NCBI GenBank assembly: GCA_029239415.1
Contig: JAQZAY010000051.1
Coordinates: forward strand, 1 to 17,230
DNA: 17,230 nt
DNA from: Pseudomonas sp.
GTDB lineage: Bacteria > Pseudomonadota > Gammaproteobacteria > Pseudomonadales > Pseudomonadaceae
Reading direction: 5' to 3'
The position numbers and the translations under genes were made by a program. Numbering within the stretch: position 1 is the first letter of the stretch; each line of letters begins with the position of its first letter. Below are positions 16,629-17,230 of the stretch, piece by piece. The notes under the pieces were generated by a model that had not been told where the DNA came from, did not search any database, and was given only the letters and a program-made list of their open reading frames with translations.

Positions 16629-16683
16629 GTAGTAGTTTTAAACGAACAACTACAAAACGTTTGGAGCACTCGGCCGCAGGCCG
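16629..16683 (+). other. Dyads in the pckA leader
   Basis: GTAGTAGTT (16629-16637) and AACAACTAC (16645-16653) form an 8/9-bp dyad with a 7-base loop. AAACGTTT (16655-16662) is a second copy of the Cra-like core. CGGCC-GCA-GGCCG (16671-16683) is a hairpin that ends 3 bases before the GGGGAA ribosome site (16687-16692), close enough to affect ribosome access. Confidence 0.5.
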
Positions 16684-16696
16684 GATGGGGAATCTC

Positions 16697-17230
16697 ATGA
16701 CGCAAGCCAACAACACCGTGTACACCGACCTGAGCGTCGATGAGCTGGTAAAAGAAGCGCTGAACCGCGGTGAAGGCGAACTGGCCGACACCGGCGCGCT
16801 GGTCGTCAAAACAGGTCACCGCACCGGTCGTTCGCCGGCTGACCGATTCATCGTCGAAGAGCCGTCCACTCAGGACGCCATCGCCTGGGGCCCGATCAAC
16901 CGCAAGTTCCCGGCCGACAAGTTCGATGCCCTGTGGAACCGCGTCGAGGCGTTCAACAATGCCCAGGAGCATTTCGTTTCCCATGTCCACGTAGGTGCCG
17001 CCGCCGAGCACTACCTGGCCGTGAAAATGACTACCCAGACTGCCTGGCAGAACCTGTTCGGTCGTTGCCTGTTCATCAACCCCGAGCAGTACAACCCTGC
17101 CGGCCGCGATGAATGGCAGGTGCTCAACGTTGCCAACTTCGAGTGCGTGCCCGAGCGTGATGGCACCAACTCCGATGGCTGCGTGATCATCAACTTCGCT
17201 CAGAAGAAAGTGCTCATCGCGGGCATGCGC
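16697..17230 (+). CDS. pckA: PckA, ATP-dependent phosphoenolpyruvate carboxykinase, N-terminal part
   Basis: The first 178 codons are present and the gene runs off the right edge (the family is about 510-540 residues). The enzyme converts oxaloacetate and ATP to phosphoenolpyruvate, CO2 and ADP, the entry step of gluconeogenesis. This part includes the oxaloacetate-binding [15 protein letters not shown] (R in GRSPADRF), the [25 protein letters not shown] segment and the family block [20 protein letters not shown]. The nucleotide-binding GLSGTGKTT loop lies beyond the window. ATG 16697 is preceded by GGGGAA (16687-16692). It has its own promoter region after the hslO terminator. Confidence 0.97.
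   Translation, partial: MTQANNTVYTDLSVDELVKEALNRGEGELADTGALVVKTGHRTGRSPADRFIVEEPSTQDAIAWGPINRKFPADKFDALWNRVEAFNNAQEHFVSHVHVGAAAEHYLAVKMTTQTAWQNLFGRCLFINPEQYNPAGRDEWQVLNVANFECVPERDGTNSDGCVIINFAQKKVLIAGMR

Overview
This window looks like chromosomal core DNA from a fluorescent Pseudomonas, most likely of the P. putida group. The GC content is high, codon use is GC-rich, and an inverted pair of REP-like palindromes is present. The gene order also fits what I know of Pseudomonas: lsfA-ssuEADCBF, then gshA, tex, ompR-envZ (called amgRS in P. aeruginosa), rimB-rimK, hslR, hslO and pckA. Species assignment is inference. Twenty protein-coding genes are supported, two of them cut by the window edges. 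I see no tRNA, rRNA, CRISPR array, insertion sequence, phage or integrase gene, and no stretch of more than 300 bases without a gene. The longest gene-free stretch is the 228-bp divergent tex/ompR region.

Positions 1-5980 (+ strand) hold the end of an OprD-type porin gene with its terminator, and then a sulfur-scavenging block. lsfA (1-Cys peroxiredoxin) has its own AT-rich upstream region and terminator. ssuE, ssuA, ssuD, ssuC, ssuB and ssuF then run as one operon. SsuABC imports alkanesulfonates. SsuE supplies FMNH2 to SsuD, which cleaves them to an aldehyde and sulfite. SsuF is a small Mop-type protein needed for sulfonate growth in P. putida. The lsfA and ssuE upstream regions share an 11-bp AT-rich element (10/11 identical) at similar distances from the two starts, which suggests one sulfur-starvation regulator. 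Stable hairpins lie between ssuE and ssuA and between ssuA and ssuD.

Positions 5981-11177 hold a REP pair between converging genes and then a - strand block. Read in transcription order this is tex, a hotdog thioesterase (4-bp overlap with tex), gshA, and a TetR-type regulator (1-bp overlap with gshA). The two pairs are separated by a 152-bp gap with its own gshA promoter candidate.

Positions 11178-13580 hold the shared tex/ompR upstream region and ompR-envZ on the + strand. A terminator-like hairpin lies between ompR and envZ. envZ ends exactly where the convergent rimK ends, with no bases between the stops.

Positions 13581-17230 hold rimB-rimK on the - strand (glutamylation of ribosomal protein S6), a divergent region with an 8-bp inverted repeat, and then hslR, hslO and the start of pckA on the + strand. 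hslR encodes a 50S rescue protein and hslO a redox chaperone. The hslO-pckA gap holds a large terminator, an extended -10 and several dyads. One of these is a perfect TGAAACGTTTCA palindrome over the hslO stop codon that matches the Cra (FruR) operator.

I found no evidence for a new multigene system. The observations most worth testing are regulatory: the Cra-like palindrome before pckA, the shared lsfA/ssuE element, the ompR-envZ attenuator candidate, and the rimB/hslR inverted repeat.
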